Of a stretch of 64,000 nucleotides of DNA, positions 42,135 to 51,412 are shown piece by piece. The stretch spans positions 124,001 to 188,000 of the forward strand of contig NZ_MSIF01000012.1 in assembly GCF_001921215.1 (NCBI RefSeq). The letters run 5' to 3'. How positions within the stretch are numbered: position 1 is the stretch's first letter; each line of letters starts with the position of its first letter. Origin of the DNA: Actinophytocola xinjiangensis. GTDB lineage: Bacteria; Actinomycetota; Actinomycetes; Mycobacteriales; Pseudonocardiaceae. Position numbers and translations under genes: made by a program. The notes under the pieces were generated by a model. The model was not told the origin of the DNA, did no database searches, and saw nothing but the letters and a program-made list of their open reading frames with translations.

Positions 42135-43115
42135 ATGCACGCGATCCGGCAACACGCCTTCGGTCCACCGTCCACCCTGAACCTGGAGTCCGTCCCCGAC
42201 CCGGTGCCCGAGACCGGCCAGGTGCTGATCCGGGTCGGCGCGGCCGGGGTGCACCTGCTGGACACCGCGATCCGGTCGGGGACCGGCGGCGGGCCCTTCG
42301 GTCTGCCGGACCTGCCGATGACCCCCGGCCGCGAGGTCGCCGGGGTGGTCGACCGGGTCGGCCAGGGTGTGCCGGCGTCGTGGCTGGGCCGGCGCGTGGT
42401 CGCCCACCTCGGCCAGGCCAGCGGCGGGTACGCGGAGCTGGCGGTGGCGGCGCTGACCTCGCTGCACGAGATCCCGGACGGGGTCAGCGACGAGGCCGCG
42501 GTGGCCACCATCGGCACCGGGCGCACGGCCATGGCGATCCTGGCCGACGCCCGGATCACCGAGGACGACGTGGTGCTGGTGCCCGCCGCGGCCGGCGGCA
42601 TCGGCGCGTTCGTGGTGCAGGCCGCGCGCAACGCCGGCGCCACGGTCATCGGCCTGGCCTCCACCACCAAGCTCGACGTGGTCCGGGGCCTTGGCGCGGA
42701 CCTGGTCTTCGACTACACGCTCGACGACTGGCCCGACCGGGTCCGCGAGGCCCTCGGCGACGACGAGGTGACCGTGGTGCTCGACGGTGTGGGCGGCACA
42801 CCGGGCCGCGACGCCCTGGACCTGCTCGGCGTCGCCGGCCGGCTGGTGATGTTCGGCTGGTCGGCCGGCCCGCTGGAGCTGTCGGCGGCGGACTTCTACG
42901 GCCGTGGCCTGACGGTCTCGGTGCCGATCGGCCAGCGGATCGTGCGCGAGCCGGGACTGCTGCGGGAGCTGGAGGAGCGGGCGCTGGCCGAGGTCGCCGC
43001 CGACCGGATCCGCCCGCTGACCAACCAGCCCATCCCGCTGGCCGAGGCGGCCCGCGCGCACGCCGAGCTGGAGGGCCGGGGGACCGTGGGCAAGGTCGTG
43101 CTGGTCACCCGGTGA
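42135..43115 (+). CDS. NADPH:quinone oxidoreductase-like MDR protein
   Basis: A 326-residue zinc-independent medium-chain reductase: an N-terminal GroES-like domain (about 1-115; PMTPGREVAGVVDRVG) and a Rossmann domain with the nucleotide motif AAAGGIGAFVVQ (about 154-165). The catalytic zinc ligands of alcohol dehydrogenases are absent, as in quinone reductases. It would reduce quinones or enones with NADPH. It has no Shine-Dalgarno sequence; the MerR-type promoter upstream suggests induction by a redox or electrophile signal, which fits such an enzyme. It converges on the next MDR gene. Confidence 0.88.
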   Translation: MHAIRQHAFGPPSTLNLESVPDPVPETGQVLIRVGAAGVHLLDTAIRSGTGGGPFGLPDLPMTPGREVAGVVDRVGQGVPASWLGRRVVAHLGQASGGYAELAVAALTSLHEIPDGVSDEAAVATIGTGRTAMAILADARITEDDVVLVPAAAGGIGAFVVQAARNAGATVIGLASTTKLDVVRGLGADLVFDYTLDDWPDRVREALGDDEVTVVLDGVGGTPGRDALDLLGVAGRLVMFGWSAGPLELSAADFYGRGLTVSVPIGQRIVREPGLLRELEERALAEVAADRIRPLTNQPIPLAEAARAHAELEGRGTVGKVVLVTR

Positions 43116-43118
43116 CGG

Positions 43119-44105
43119 TCAGACGGTGATGACGACCTTCGCGCGGGCGTGCTCGTGCTCCACGTACCGGATGGCCTCGGCGGCCTCGCGCAGCGGGTAG
43201 GTGCGGTCGATGGCCGGGGTCAGTGACCCGGCCTCGACCAGCTCCCGCAGCGAGGCCAGGATCCGGTGGTCGGGTGCGGTGCTCAGCAGCATCACCCGGT
43301 GCGCCTTGGCGAAGCGCGACATGACCGTGCCCTGCAGCACCAGGCCCATCGGCCCGAGCAGGCTGCCGCCCTCGTACACGCCGCCGCCGGAGAGCACCAG
43401 CCGCCCGCCGGGCGCCACCGCCCGCCGCAGCGCCGCGAGCGGATGGTTGCCGACCAGGTCGAACACCACGTCGTAGCGCTGCTCGCCGGCGGTGAAGTCC
43501 TCGCTGGTGTAGTCGATGACGTGGTCGGCGCCCAGCGAGGCGACGAGTTCGACGTTGCGGGTGCTGCACACGCCGGTGACTTGAGCGCCGAACGCCTTGG
43601 CCAGCTGCACGGCGAACGTGCCGACCCCGCCGGACGCGCCGTTGACCAGCACCCGCTGCCCGGCGCTCACCTCGCCGAGGTCGCGCAGCCCCTTGAGGGC
43701 TGTGTTGCCGGCCAGCGGCAGTGCGGCGGCCTGCTCGAAGGTCAGGCCGGCTGGCTTGTGGTCGACGCCGTGTTCCGGCACGCGGGCGTACTCGGCGAAC
43801 GCGCCGTCGGCGTCGCCGAGGTCGCCGTAGACCTCGTCGCCGGGGCGGACGCGGGTCACCCCGTCACCGACGGCCTCGACGACGCCGGCGAAGTCGCGGC
43901 CACGGACCCTGGCCCGGGGTCTGCGTAGGCCCATCGTCAGCCGGGCGAAGTAGGGGTCGCCGCGCATGACGTGCCAGTCGTAGGCGTTGACGGCCGCCGC
44001 GCGGACCCGGACGAGGACCTCGCCGGGGCCGGGCTCCGGCCGGTCGATCTCGCGGAGTTCCAGGCTGTCGGCGCAGCCGTACCGATCCTGCACAATCGCC
44101 TTCAT
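43119..44105 (-). CDS. NAD(P)-dependent MDR oxidoreductase
   Basis: A 328-residue medium-chain reductase of the quinone-reductase subgroup, only distantly similar to its convergent neighbour. The GroES-like domain has VRGRDFAGVVEAVG and WHVMRGDPYFARLTMGLRRP, and the Rossmann motif is NGASGGVGTFAVQLAK (about 150-165). No structural zinc cluster is visible. The ATG at 44105 is preferred over the adjacent GTG because GGGAG lies 6 nt before it. The substrate is unknown. A TetR-like half palindrome (TGACAACGTTG on the minus strand, 44141-44151) lies 36 bp upstream. Confidence 0.87.
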   Translation of the reverse strand: MKAIVQDRYGCADSLELREIDRPEPGPGEVLVRVRAAAVNAYDWHVMRGDPYFARLTMGLRRPRARVRGRDFAGVVEAVGDGVTRVRPGDEVYGDLGDADGAFAEYARVPEHGVDHKPAGLTFEQAAALPLAGNTALKGLRDLGEVSAGQRVLVNGASGGVGTFAVQLAKAFGAQVTGVCSTRNVELVASLGADHVIDYTSEDFTAGEQRYDVVFDLVGNHPLAALRRAVAPGGRLVLSGGGVYEGGSLLGPMGLVLQGTVMSRFAKAHRVMLLSTAPDHRILASLRELVEAGSLTPAIDRTYPLREAAEAIRYVEHEHARAKVVITV

Positions 44106-44140
44106 CACGTGCTCCCGGTGGGGTGGGGGAAGTGGTCGCG

Positions 44141-44151
44141 CAACGTTGTCA
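44141..44151 (-). promoter_or_regulatory. partial TGACAACGTTG(TCA) operator-like palindrome
   Basis: The minus strand reads TGACAACGTTG, a truncated version of the TGACAACGTTGTCA-type palindrome often bound by TetR proteins near MDR genes; the last three bases do not match. The CAACGTTG core is a perfect palindrome. Confidence 0.3.
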
Positions 44152-44247
44152 GCGACGCTACGAGCACGTGGGCCCGGTCACATCCGGGAACGCCCCTAGT
44201 TGGCCCACGGATCCCGCTGGCCGTCCGGTGATGCGAGGATGGCGCCC

Positions 44248-45543
44248 GTGTCCAGCACCGTGATCGTGATCATCGTCGTCGTCGCCGTTGTGCTGTTGGT
44301 CGCGCTCGTCGTGGGCGTGCGACTGAGCCGGCGTCGGCGGATCAGCCTGACCGAGCAGAAGCCGGCCGAGCAGGACAAGCCCAAGGGCTACCAGGCCGGC
44401 GGCGGGATCAGCCTCGCGCCCGGCGGCCAGCGCACGGCGGACGAATCCCCGGCGGCCACCGCCGAGAAACCAGCCGAGAAACCAGCCGAGAAACCAGCCG
44501 AGAAGCCGGTCGAGGAACCCGCTGAGGAACCCGCCGAGGAACCCGCCGCGGAGCCCGAGCCGGTCGCCGAACCGGAGCCGGCGCCCGCTCCCGAGCCCGT
44601 CGAGGAGATCGCGCCGACCAGCGGGCGGCTCGAACGGCTGCGCGGGCGACTGGCCCGCTCCCGGTCCACCTTCGGCACCAGCCTGCTGGGCCTGCTGGGC
44701 GCCGGCGACCTGGACGAGGACTCCTGGACCGACGTCGAGGACACCCTGCTGCTGGCCGACCTCGGTGCCGCCACCACCCAGGAGATCGTCGACCGGCTGC
44801 GCTCCGAGCTGGTCTCCCGGGGCGTGCGCACCGCCGACGGGGCGCGGGCGCTGCTGCGCGACGTCCTGGTCGACGTGCTGCACCCGGAGATGGACCGCGC
44901 CGTGCGCGCGCTGCCGCACGAGTCGGACGAGGGCAGGCTGCCGGCCGTCGTGCTGGTCACCGGCGTCAACGGCACCGGCAAGACCACCACCACCGGCAAA
45001 CTGGCCAGGGTGCTGGTCGCCGACGGCCGCACGGTCGTTCTCGGCGCGGCCGACACCTTCCGCGCCGCCGCCACCGAACAGCTCGCCACCTGGGGCTCGC
45101 GGGTCGGCGCGGAGATCGTGCGCGGCAAGGAGGGCGCCGACCCGGCGGCGGTGGCGTTCGACGCGGTCAAGCGCGGCATCGAGTCCGGGGTGGACGCCGT
45201 GCTGGTGGACACCGCCGGCCGGCTGCACACCAAGACCGGCCTGATGGACGAGCTGGGCAAGGTCAAGCGGGTGGTGGAGAAGCAGACCAAGGTCGACGAG
45301 GTGCTGCTGGTGCTGGACGCCACCACCGGACAGAACGGCCTGACCCAGGCGCGGGTGTTCGCCGAGGTCGTGGACATCACCGGCATCGTGCTCACCAAGC
45401 TCGACGGCACCGCCAAGGGCGGCATCGTCTTCCAGGTCCAGCGTGAGCTGGGTGTTCCGGTCAAGCTCGTCGGTCTCGGTGAGGGCGCCGACGACCTGGC
45501 TCCCTTCGAGCCGGGTGCCTTCGTCGACGCACTCCTGGGTTAG
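44248..45543 (+). CDS. ftsY: signal recognition particle receptor FtsY
   Basis: FtsY docks SRP-ribosome complexes at the membrane and pairs with Ffh. The 431-residue form has an N-terminal transmembrane helix (about 3-25; VIVIIVVVAVVLLVALVVG), a variable acidic/Pro linker with seven 4-residue repeats (about 72-99), then the NG GTPase domain with G1 GVNGTGKT (Lys245), DTAGR and TKLDGTAKGG. GTG at 44248 is chosen for a GAGG 9 nt upstream; ATG at 44239 is the alternative. Its Ffh partner is encoded 12 kb downstream. smc-ftsY order is conserved, here with the sugar locus inserted between them. Confidence 0.96.
   Translation: MSSTVIVIIVVVAVVLLVALVVGVRLSRRRRISLTEQKPAEQDKPKGYQAGGGISLAPGGQRTADESPAATAEKPAEKPAEKPAEKPVEEPAEEPAEEPAAEPEPVAEPEPAPAPEPVEEIAPTSGRLERLRGRLARSRSTFGTSLLGLLGAGDLDEDSWTDVEDTLLLADLGAATTQEIVDRLRSELVSRGVRTADGARALLRDVLVDVLHPEMDRAVRALPHESDEGRLPAVVLVTGVNGTGKTTTTGKLARVLVADGRTVVLGAADTFRAAATEQLATWGSRVGAEIVRGKEGADPAAVAFDAVKRGIESGVDAVLVDTAGRLHTKTGLMDELGKVKRVVEKQTKVDEVLLVLDATTGQNGLTQARVFAEVVDITGIVLTKLDGTAKGGIVFQVQRELGVPVKLVGLGEGADDLAPFEPGAFVDALLG
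44461..44544 (+). repeat. 12-bp tandem repeat in the ftsY linker
   Basis: Three exact GCCGAGAAACCA units (44461-44496) and four diverged ones to 44544 encode AEKP, VEEP and AEEP. The AAA and CCA codons in the exact units are unusual for this GC-rich genome, suggesting recent expansion. Confidence 0.85.
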
Positions 45544-45553
45544 GAGAGGGTCC

Positions 45554-46141
45554 ATGGAGTTCCAGGACGTGGTGCGCCGGCGGCGGATGGTGCGCCGCTA
45601 CCAGGACCGGCCGGTACCGGAGCAGGTGCGCGACCGCCTCCTGGACAACGCCACCCGGGGCCCGTCGGCCGGCTTCTCCCAGGGCCAGGCGTTCCTGGTG
45701 CTGGAGGGCGCGGACCTGGCGCGGTTCTGGGCGGTGGACGACCTGTGGGCGGTCGACTCGGTGCAGGAGACCGCGCCGCTGGTGATCGTTCCGCTGTCCT
45801 GCAAACGGGTGTACCTGGACCGCTACGCCGAGCCGGACAAGGGCTGGGCCGACCGCGACGAGGCCCGCTGGCCGGTCCCGTTCTGGCACATCGACACCGG
45901 CATGGCCGCGCTGCTGATCCTGCAGACCGCCGTCGACGAGGGTCTGGGCGCGCTCTACTTCGGCCTGCCGCCGGGCAGCGTCGAGGCGTTCCGCGCGGAG
46001 TTCGGCGTGCCGGCCGACCACGAGCCGATCGGCGCGATCGCCCTCGGCTACCCCGACGAGCCGGCCCAGCACCAGCTGTCCTCGGCCCGCACCCGCCCGC
46101 GACGCGACCGTGACGAAGTCATCCACCACGGACGGTGGTGA
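45554..46141 (+). CDS. nitroreductase family protein
   Basis: A 195-residue FMN-dependent nitroreductase-fold protein. It begins MEFQDVVRRRRMVRRYQDRPVPEQ, the FMN-phosphate-binding Arg region of the family, followed by ATRGPSAGFSQGQAFLV and a C-terminal GLGALYFGLPPG and PIGAIALGYP. Members reduce nitro compounds, quinones or flavins, or carry out specialised dehydrogenations; the substrate is unknown. AGGAGAGGG upstream of the ATG. It follows ftsY by 10 bp and may be co-transcribed with it. Confidence 0.88.
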   Translation: MEFQDVVRRRRMVRRYQDRPVPEQVRDRLLDNATRGPSAGFSQGQAFLVLEGADLARFWAVDDLWAVDSVQETAPLVIVPLSCKRVYLDRYAEPDKGWADRDEARWPVPFWHIDTGMAALLILQTAVDEGLGALYFGLPPGSVEAFRAEFGVPADHEPIGAIALGYPDEPAQHQLSSARTRPRRDRDEVIHHGRW

Positions 46142-46148
46142 TCGGACC

Positions 46149-46154
46149 TAGGGT
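46149..46154 (+). promoter_or_regulatory. -10 box of the aceB operon, leaderless type
   Basis: TAGGGT lies 7 nt before the aceB ATG in a 20-bp gap with no ribosome-binding site. Confidence 0.45.
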
Positions 46155-46161
46155 GTAGACC

Positions 46162-47739
46162 ATGGTCGACACCCAGGTACTCGGCGCAGCGGTCGAGCGT
46201 AGCGAGGAGATTCTCACCCCGGCGGCGCTGGCGTTCGTCGGCGAACTGCACGAGCGGTTCGCCGGCCGCCGCGACGAGCTGCTCGCCGCCAGGACGGCGC
46301 GCCGCGAGCAGGCCGCGCGCACCGGAACGCTGGACTTCCTGCCAGACACCGAGCGGGTACGCGCCGCCGAGTGGCAGGTCGCGCCGGCCCCGGCCGACCT
46401 CGCGGACCGGCGGGTGGAGATCACCGGGCCGACCGAGCGCAAGATGGCGATCAACGCCCTCAACTCGGGCGCGCGGGTGTGGCTGGCCGACCTGGAGGAC
46501 GCCAACACCCCGCACTGGACCAACGTGGTCGCCGGCCAGGTCAACCTGTTCGACGCGGTGCGCGGCACGATCAGCTTCACCTCGCCCGAGGGCAAGAGCT
46601 ACGCGCTCTCCGATGGCGTGCGCCCGGCGGTGATCGTCATGCGGCCCCGGGGCTGGCACCTCGACGAGCGGCACCTGACCGTCGACGGCCGCCGGGGTGT
46701 CGGCGCGCTGGTCGACTTCGGGCTGTACTTCTTCCACAACGCCGCCGCGCTGCTCGAACGCGGCAGCGGCCCGTACTTCTACCTGCCGAAGATGGAGAGC
46801 CACCTCGAGGCGCGGCTGTGGAACGACGTGTTCACCTTCGCCCAGCAGCGCCTCGGGATCCCGCACGGCAGCGTCCGGGCGACGGTGCTGATCGAGACCA
46901 TCCCGGCGGCCTTCGAGATGGAGGAGATCCTCTACGAGCTGCGCGAGCACGCCTCCGGGCTCAACGCCGGCCGCTGGGACTACCTGTTCAGCCTGATCAA
47001 GTACTTCCGGGACGCCGGCTCGGGTTTCGTGCTGCCCGACCGCAACGACGTCACGATGACCGCGCCGTTCATGCGTGCCTACACCGAGCTGCTCGTGCAC
47101 ACCTGCCACAAGCGGGGTGCGTTCGCGATGGGCGGCATGGCCGCGTTCATCCCCAACCGGCGCGACCCCGAGGTCACCGAGAAGGCGCTGGCGAAGGTGC
47201 ACGAGGACAAGCGGCGCGAGGCGGCCGACGGGTTCGACGGGTCGTGGGTGGCCCACCCTGACCTGGTGGGCATCTGCGCCGAGGAGTTCGACGCGGTGCT
47301 CGGCGACCGGCCCAACCAGCTCGACCGGCTGCGCGACGACGTGTCGGTGTCCGCCGCCCAGCTGCTCGACGTGGCGGCGACCCCGGGCGCGGCGACTGAG
47401 GCAGGTCTGCGCGCGGCGGTCGATGTCGGCGTGCGGTACCTGGCGTCGTGGCTGTCGGGCAACGGCGCGGCGGCGATCCACAACCTGATGGAGGACGCGG
47501 CCACGGCGGAGATCTCCCGCTCGCAGGTGTGGCAGTGGGTGCACAACGGCGTCGTGCTGGACACCGGCGCGAAGGTCACCACCGAGCTGGTCCGCTCGGT
47601 GCTCGACCAGACCAGGACGGCTCTGGCCGGTGAGCTGCCGGCGGAGTTCCTCGACCCGGCCGTCGAGCTGTTCGAGCAGGTGGCGCTGGCCGACGAGTTC
47701 CCCGACTTCCTCACCCTGCCGGCCTACGAGCGGATCTGA
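46162..47739 (+). CDS. aceB: malate synthase A
   Basis: Malate synthase condenses glyoxylate with acetyl-CoA to malate (EC 2.3.3.9). The 525-residue length and motifs [13 protein letters not shown] (about 109-121), [20 protein letters not shown] and [20 protein letters not shown] identify the A-type (AceB) rather than the larger GlcB type. It heads an operon with a DUF6986 protein, allantoinase and allantoicase, so its glyoxylate probably comes from ureide breakdown rather than from isocitrate lyase, which is not in the window. The start ATG lies 7 nt after a -10 box. Confidence 0.96.
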   Translation: MVDTQVLGAAVERSEEILTPAALAFVGELHERFAGRRDELLAARTARREQAARTGTLDFLPDTERVRAAEWQVAPAPADLADRRVEITGPTERKMAINALNSGARVWLADLEDANTPHWTNVVAGQVNLFDAVRGTISFTSPEGKSYALSDGVRPAVIVMRPRGWHLDERHLTVDGRRGVGALVDFGLYFFHNAAALLERGSGPYFYLPKMESHLEARLWNDVFTFAQQRLGIPHGSVRATVLIETIPAAFEMEEILYELREHASGLNAGRWDYLFSLIKYFRDAGSGFVLPDRNDVTMTAPFMRAYTELLVHTCHKRGAFAMGGMAAFIPNRRDPEVTEKALAKVHEDKRREAADGFDGSWVAHPDLVGICAEEFDAVLGDRPNQLDRLRDDVSVSAAQLLDVAATPGAATEAGLRAAVDVGVRYLASWLSGNGAAAIHNLMEDAATAEISRSQVWQWVHNGVVLDTGAKVTTELVRSVLDQTRTALAGELPAEFLDPAVELFEQVALADEFPDFLTLPAYERI

Positions 47740-47742
47740 GGC

Positions 47743-48978
47743 GTGCCGACCTCGCTGGAGGGCCCGGCCGTCGCGGCGTTGGCGGCCCGTCTCGTGCCGG
47801 TGGACGCCGCCCGCGCCGCGCACTACCCGGGCGACCGGGGTGAGCGGCAGCCGGTGCACACCTGTTACGTGCCGGCCGACCAGGTCGTCGGCGACCTCGC
47901 CGGAACCTGGGGCGCGGCGGCGTTGGCCGCGCTGGCCGAGCACGCGCCCGACCCGGCGGCGCTGGCCGCGCTGCTGGGTCTGCCGGAGGAGCTGGCGGAG
48001 TCGGTGTACGGCAAGGTCGTGGCGAAGCTGCGCCGCGAGCCGGTCGAGGACCTGCGGGTGGACTTCGAGGACGGCTACGGCCGGCGCCCGGACGCGCGGG
48101 AGGACGCGGACGCGGTGCGCTGCGCGGCGCTGGTCGCCGGCTGGCGGTCGGGCCCGCCGTGGGTGGGGCTGCGGTTCCGGCCGTTCGACACGCCGGAGTC
48201 GTTCGCCAGGGGAGTGCGCACGCTGGACCTGTTCGTCACCGGGCTTGGCGCCGCGCCGGTGCTGACCTTCCCCAAGGTGACCGACGTCGAGCAGGTGTCG
48301 GTGCTGGTGGAGTTGCTGGAGCTGCTGGAGTCCCGGGTCGGACTGGACACCGGCGCGCTGCGCTTCGAGATCCAGATCGAGACCACCCAGTCCATTGTGG
48401 ACAGCGAGGGTCGGTTCGCGGTCCCCCGGCTCGTCGCCGCCGGGCGCGGACGGGTCAGCGGGCTGCACTTCGGCACCTACGACTACACCGCCGCCTGCGG
48501 CCTGTCGGCCGCCGACCAGCACCTCGCGCACCCCGCCTGCGACTTCGCCCGCCACGCCATGCAGGTCGGCGCGGCCGGCACCGGCGTCGCCCTGTCCGAC
48601 GGCTCGACGAACATCCTGCCGGTCGGCGACCGCGACGCCGTGCACGCGGCCTGGCGCACCCACTACGCCCTGGTCCTGCGCTCCCTGGAACACGGCTTCC
48701 ACCAGGGCTGGGACCTGCACCCGGCGCAGCTGGTCACCCGCTACGCCGCCAACTTCGTCCACCACCTGCGCAACGCCCCGGCCGACGCCCGGCGGCTGCG
48801 CGCCTACCTCGACCGCGCCGACACCGGGATCCTCGACGAGCCGGCCACCGCCCAGGCCATGGCCAGGTCCCTGCGCCGCGCCCTGGACTGCGGCGCGCTG
48901 AACGCCGCCGAGGTGCACGCCCTGTGCGGCCTGTCCGAACCCGAGCTGGCCGCCGTCGCCCGCCGGGAGAACCCGTGA
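47743..48978 (+). CDS. DUF6986 aldolase/citrate-lyase-like protein
   Basis: A 411-residue protein with features of the HpcH/HpaI aldolase and CitE superfamily: [18 protein letters not shown] (about 104-121), [21 protein letters not shown] (acidic metal ligand) and [15 protein letters not shown]. The fold is a TIM barrel using a divalent metal to make or cleave C-C bonds next to a carbonyl. Its substrate is not known; the family co-occurs with malate synthase and ureide genes, so a glyoxylate- or acyl-CoA-related reaction is plausible. GTG start 3 bp after aceB; stop overlaps allB by 4 bp. Confidence 0.85.
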   Translation: MPTSLEGPAVAALAARLVPVDAARAAHYPGDRGERQPVHTCYVPADQVVGDLAGTWGAAALAALAEHAPDPAALAALLGLPEELAESVYGKVVAKLRREPVEDLRVDFEDGYGRRPDAREDADAVRCAALVAGWRSGPPWVGLRFRPFDTPESFARGVRTLDLFVTGLGAAPVLTFPKVTDVEQVSVLVELLELLESRVGLDTGALRFEIQIETTQSIVDSEGRFAVPRLVAAGRGRVSGLHFGTYDYTAACGLSAADQHLAHPACDFARHAMQVGAAGTGVALSDGSTNILPVGDRDAVHAAWRTHYALVLRSLEHGFHQGWDLHPAQLVTRYAANFVHHLRNAPADARRLRAYLDRADTGILDEPATAQAMARSLRRALDCGALNAAEVHALCGLSEPELAAVARRENP

Positions 48979-50288
48979 CCGACACCGTCTTCCGGGCGTC
49001 GAGGATCCTCACCCCGGACGGTGAGGTCGCCGGCTGGGTCGCGGTCGACGACGGGGTGATCACCGAGATCTCCGACTCGCCGCTCACCGGCCGCGACACC
49101 GTCGAACTGGCCGACGACGAGGTCCTGCTGCCTGGCCTGGTCGACACCCACGTGCACGTCAACGACCCCGGCCGCACCGAGTGGGAGGGCTTCGAGACCG
49201 CCACCCGCGCGGCCGCCGCCGGCGGGATCACCACGCTGGTCGACATGCCGCTCAACAGCGTCCCGCCGACCACCGACCTCGCCGCGCTGGCCGTCAAACG
49301 CGCCACCGCCCGTGGCCGGGTGCACGTCGACGTCGGCTTCTGGGGCGGCGCCGTCCCCGGCAACCTCGGCGACCTGGTGGCCCTGCACGAGGCCGGCGTG
49401 TTCGGCTTCAAGTGCTTCCTGCCGCCCTCGGGCGTCGACGAGTTCGCCAACCTCGCCCCCGACGAGCTGGCCGCCGTCCTGCGTCTGCTGCACGGGATCG
49501 GCGCGCTGACGATCGTGCACGCCGAGGACCCGGCCCGGATCACCGAGGCCACCGGCCGGCACTACGCCGACTTCCTCGCCTCCCGCCCGCGCGCCGCCGA
49601 GAACACCGCGATCGCCCAGCTCGTCTCGCTGGCCAGCGCCGCCGACGCCCGGGTGCACGTGCTGCACCTGTCCTCGGCCGAGGCGCTGCCGGTGATCGCC
49701 GCCGCCCGCCGCGACGGGGTCGCGATCACCGCCGAGACCTGCCCGCACTACCTGACCCTGCGCGCCGAGGACGTCCCCGACGGCGCGACCGAGTTCAAGT
49801 GCTGCCCGCCGATCCGCGAGGCCGCCAACCAGGACCTGCTGTGGCAGGGCCTGGCCGACGGCACGATCGACTGCGTGGTCAGCGACCACTCGCCGTCCAC
49901 CGCCGACCTCAAACGCTTCGACACCGGCGACTTCGGCGCCGCGTGGGGCGGCATCGCCGGCCTGCAACTGGGCCTGCCGGCGATGTGGACCGAGGCCAGG
50001 GCGCGGGGCGTGCCGCTGGAACGGGTCGTCGGCTGGATGTCGGCCGCCCCCGCCGACCTGGTCGGCCTGCGCCGCAAGGGCCGTCTCGCCGTCGGCCACG
50101 ACGCCGACCTGTGCGTGTTCGCCCCGGAACACTCCTTCACCGTCGACGCCGGCCGGTTGCACCACCGCAACCCGGTCTCGGCCTACCACGGGCGCACGCT
50201 GACCGGCGTCGTCCGCTCCACCTGGCTGCGCGGCGAGCCGGTGACCGGCCGCCCCCGCGGCCGGCTACTGGTACGGGGGTTGGCATGA
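48975..50288 (+). CDS. allB: allantoinase
   Basis: A 437-residue cyclic amidohydrolase opening the allantoin ring to allantoate (EC 3.5.2.5). The dinuclear metal site is visible: His59-x-His61 in HVHVNDPG, the carboxylated Lys146 in FGFKCFL, the later His residues in HVLHLSSAE and the catalytic Asp in CVVSDHSPS. The motif [20 protein letters not shown] is typical of AllB rather than dihydroorotase or hydantoinase. GTG start overlapping the upstream stop (GTGA), and stop overlapping alc (ATGA). Confidence 0.95.
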   Translation: MTDTVFRASRILTPDGEVAGWVAVDDGVITEISDSPLTGRDTVELADDEVLLPGLVDTHVHVNDPGRTEWEGFETATRAAAAGGITTLVDMPLNSVPPTTDLAALAVKRATARGRVHVDVGFWGGAVPGNLGDLVALHEAGVFGFKCFLPPSGVDEFANLAPDELAAVLRLLHGIGALTIVHAEDPARITEATGRHYADFLASRPRAAENTAIAQLVSLASAADARVHVLHLSSAEALPVIAAARRDGVAITAETCPHYLTLRAEDVPDGATEFKCCPPIREAANQDLLWQGLADGTIDCVVSDHSPSTADLKRFDTGDFGAAWGGIAGLQLGLPAMWTEARARGVPLERVVGWMSAAPADLVGLRRKGRLAVGHDADLCVFAPEHSFTVDAGRLHHRNPVSAYHGRTLTGVVRSTWLRGEPVTGRPRGRLLVRGLA

Positions 50289-51370
50289 GCGACTGGACGG
50301 CCCTACCCGACCTGGCCTCGCGCCGCCTCGGCGGCGGCGTGCCGTGGGCCAACGACGAGGCGTTCGCCGAGCGGGAGAACCTGATCCGCCCGACCGACCC
50401 GGTGTTCTCGCCGGCGACCTTCGGCCACAAGGGCCAGGTCTACGACGGCTGGGAGACCCGCCGCCGCCGCGAACCCGGCTCGGACCAGGCGGTGGTGCGC
50501 CTCGGGCTGCCCGGCGTGGTGCGCGGCGTGGTCGTCGACACCGCGTTCTTCACCGGCAACTACCCGCCGTTCTGCTCGGTCGACGGGTGCGCCGTCGAGG
50601 GCTACCCGAGCCCGGCGGAGCTGGCCGACGCGGACTGGCGCCCGCTGGTGGCCCACTCGCCGCTGGCCGGCGACACCAGGAACGTCTTCGACGTCACCGA
50701 CCCGCACCGCTTCACCCACGTGCGGCTGACCATCCACCCCGACGGGGGCGTGGCCAGGCTGCGGGTGCACGGCGAGCCGGTCGCCGACCCGCGCCTGCTC
50801 GAACCGGGCTGGCTGGACCTCGCCGCGCTGGACAACGGCGCCGCGATCACCGGGTGCAGCAACATGTTCTACTCCTCGCCGGCGAACCTGATCTCCCCCG
50901 GCTTCGCGTCGGTCATGGGCGAGGGATGGGAGACCGCGCGCCGCCGCGACGAGGGCAACGACTGGGTGTCGGTGCGCCTGGCCGGCGCCGGTGTGCCGCG
51001 CGTGGCCGAGCTGGACACCAGTCACTTCAAGGGAAACGCCCCCGGCTGGGCGTCGCTGACCGCCGGCGGTGAGGTGCTGCTCGACCGCGTCCGGCTGCAA
51101 CCCGACACCCGCCACCGGTTCCCGCTCACCACCGCCGTCGAGGCCACCGACGTCCGCCTGGACGTGTACCCGGACGGCGGTATGGCGCGGCTGCGCCTGT
51201 GGGGCGCGCTCAGCGACACCGGCCGGGCGGCGTTCACGCTGCGCTGGTTCAACCTGCTGCCCGCCACCCAGGCCACCGCCGTCCTGGCCGCCGCCGGTCT
51301 GTCCGAGCGGGACATCCGGGCGACGGTCGAGGCCCGCCCGGTCGACGCGCTGCCCGCCCTCGGGATCTGA
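50285..51370 (+). CDS. alc: allantoicase
   Basis: A 361-residue allantoicase hydrolysing allantoate to ureidoglycolate and urea (EC 3.5.3.4). The family duplication is visible: two jelly-roll repeats, each with GWETRRRR / [14 protein letters not shown] and an xDTxxFxGN motif ([11 protein letters not shown] and [11 protein letters not shown]). It completes the ureide part of the operon; ureidoglycolate would next yield glyoxylate for AceB. No ureidoglycolate lyase or urease gene is in the window. Confidence 0.95.
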   Translation: MSDWTALPDLASRRLGGGVPWANDEAFAERENLIRPTDPVFSPATFGHKGQVYDGWETRRRREPGSDQAVVRLGLPGVVRGVVVDTAFFTGNYPPFCSVDGCAVEGYPSPAELADADWRPLVAHSPLAGDTRNVFDVTDPHRFTHVRLTIHPDGGVARLRVHGEPVADPRLLEPGWLDLAALDNGAAITGCSNMFYSSPANLISPGFASVMGEGWETARRRDEGNDWVSVRLAGAGVPRVAELDTSHFKGNAPGWASLTAGGEVLLDRVRLQPDTRHRFPLTTAVEATDVRLDVYPDGGMARLRLWGALSDTGRAAFTLRWFNLLPATQATAVLAAAGLSERDIRATVEARPVDALPALGI

Positions 51371-51399
51371 GGCGTTCTGCCGCCCCACCGTCAGCCGGC

Positions 51400-51405
51400 T
51401 ACCGT
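51400..51405 (+). promoter_or_regulatory. -10 box of the PAP2/lipid-kinase gene, leaderless type
   Basis: TACCGT lies 7 nt before the GTG start in the 42-bp gap after alc, with no ribosome-binding site. Confidence 0.45.
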
Positions 51406-51412
51406 TCGGTGG

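Noticed and set aside
44106-44170. 9-bp inverted repeat CACGTGCTC / GAGCACGTG around the MDR start
   Set aside because: Arms are 47 bp apart and one includes the start codon; probably chance in GC-rich sequence.
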